Positions 36,860 through 37,113 of a stretch of 37,113 bases of DNA are shown one piece after another. The notes under the pieces are model-generated. The model ran no database searches. It was not told the origin of the DNA and worked only from the letters and a program-made list of their open reading frames with translations. This DNA is from a virus. The stretch is from IMG/VR virus record IMGVR_UViG_3300044631_000684, positions 1 to 37,113 of that record; one strand, written 5' to 3'. Numbering within the stretch: position 1 is the first letter of the stretch; each line of letters starts with the position of its first letter. Position numbers and translations under genes: made by a program.

Positions 36860-37113
36860 CTACAAGAAATAGGCATTCTGTTTTAGATTTTTCTTTAACT
36901 GAATGGAAAAAGTATAAACCAAAAAATGCTAAAATATTTATTGTCGATGACGCATCTAGTATACCAGTAAAGAAAGCCAGTTTTAGGTTTGATAATCAAC
37001 AAGGTATTGCAAAGGCAAAAAATAAATGCTTAGAATTAGCAGATGATTTTGATTTTGTTTTTTTAGCAGATGACGACATCTATCCAAAAGTTAAAGGATG
37101 GGAAAAGCCTTAT
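36835..37113 (+). CDS. Family 2-like glycosyltransferase (right copy, cut by window edge)
   Basis: N-terminal 93 residues of the counterpart of 2671-3366. Differences include LTEW for LAEW, SSIP for STIP, and KKASF for KNSSF. The acidic LADDD motif is present. The gene is open to the end of the window, so its stop lies outside. Confidence 0.85.
   Translation, partial: METIAICITTRNRHSVLDFSLTEWKKYKPKNAKIFIVDDASSIPVKKASFRFDNQQGIAKAKNKCLELADDFDFVFLADDDIYPKVKGWEKPY

Larger units (their letters stand above)
34680..37113. repeat. Right divergent copy of the terminal homology (matches 1-2949)
   Basis: Counterpart of bases 1-2949, in the same orientation. It keeps the capsid C-terminus, the terminator hairpin, the Cys-rich gene and the glycosyltransferases, but lacks the methyltransferase gene. 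The window ends inside the second glycosyltransferase at a point equal to 2949. Confidence 0.85.

Overview
The window reads as one complete genome of a tailed, siphovirus-type phage of a Bacteroidetes host (Flavobacteriia or Cytophagia-like), plus about 2.4 kb of a second, related copy. The phage call rests on a full head, tail and lysis gene set (HK97-type capsid, portal, MuF, TerL, tape measure, S74 fibre, M15 endolysin). The host call is inferred from promoters of the TTG-N17-20-TAnnTTTG type, almost no Shine-Dalgarno sequences, A/C-rich leaders, and a protein ending in DLPF like Bacteroidetes SSB. I see no integrase, tRNA, rRNA or CRISPR, so a virulent lifestyle is likely but not proven.

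Layout. The + strand carries the late genes in two blocks that join through the contig ends. 29044-35246 holds small and large terminase, a small membrane protein, portal, MuF-like minor head protein, prohead protease and major capsid protein. After a terminator come a Cys-rich mini-protein, a methyltransferase (only in the left copy) and three glycosyltransferases (670-3905). Then follow head-tail connectors, tail tube, a frameshifted tail-chaperone pair, tape measure, a tail hub protein with an inserted seven-repeat propeller, and an S74-chaperoned fibre (4054-14098). The lysis block is 14774-17409: holin candidate, metallophosphoesterase, M15 peptidase and a membrane-anchored spanin-like protein. 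The - strand (17458-28884) is the early region: many small unknown proteins, a primase/helicase, an ERF annealing protein, two PD-(D/E)XK nucleases, an SSB-like protein, a C5 cytosine methyltransferase and a MazG-like protein. Early and late units diverge at 28885-29043 and converge at 17410-17457.

The two window ends are homologous but not identical. Position 1 aligns with 34680, so the unit is about 34.68 kb. The capsid part is about 90% identical in DNA and nearly identical in protein, and the methyltransferase is missing from the right copy. The simplest reading is a circularly permuted genome whose assembly ran once round and finished on a second strain.

The most interesting signals are: (1) a 287-codon open frame wholly inside the cytosine methyltransferase gene that carries its own recognisable conserved motifs; (2) a G-tract motif (G6-9, T, G3-4) found seven times, always on the same strand regardless of gene direction; (3) about 17 copies of TTTTCCACTA within 410 bp of non-coding DNA; (4) a second repeat-rich intergenic region beside a three-HTH protein; (5) a palindromic operator candidate at the early/late divergence; (6) four late promoters sharing both core and leader.
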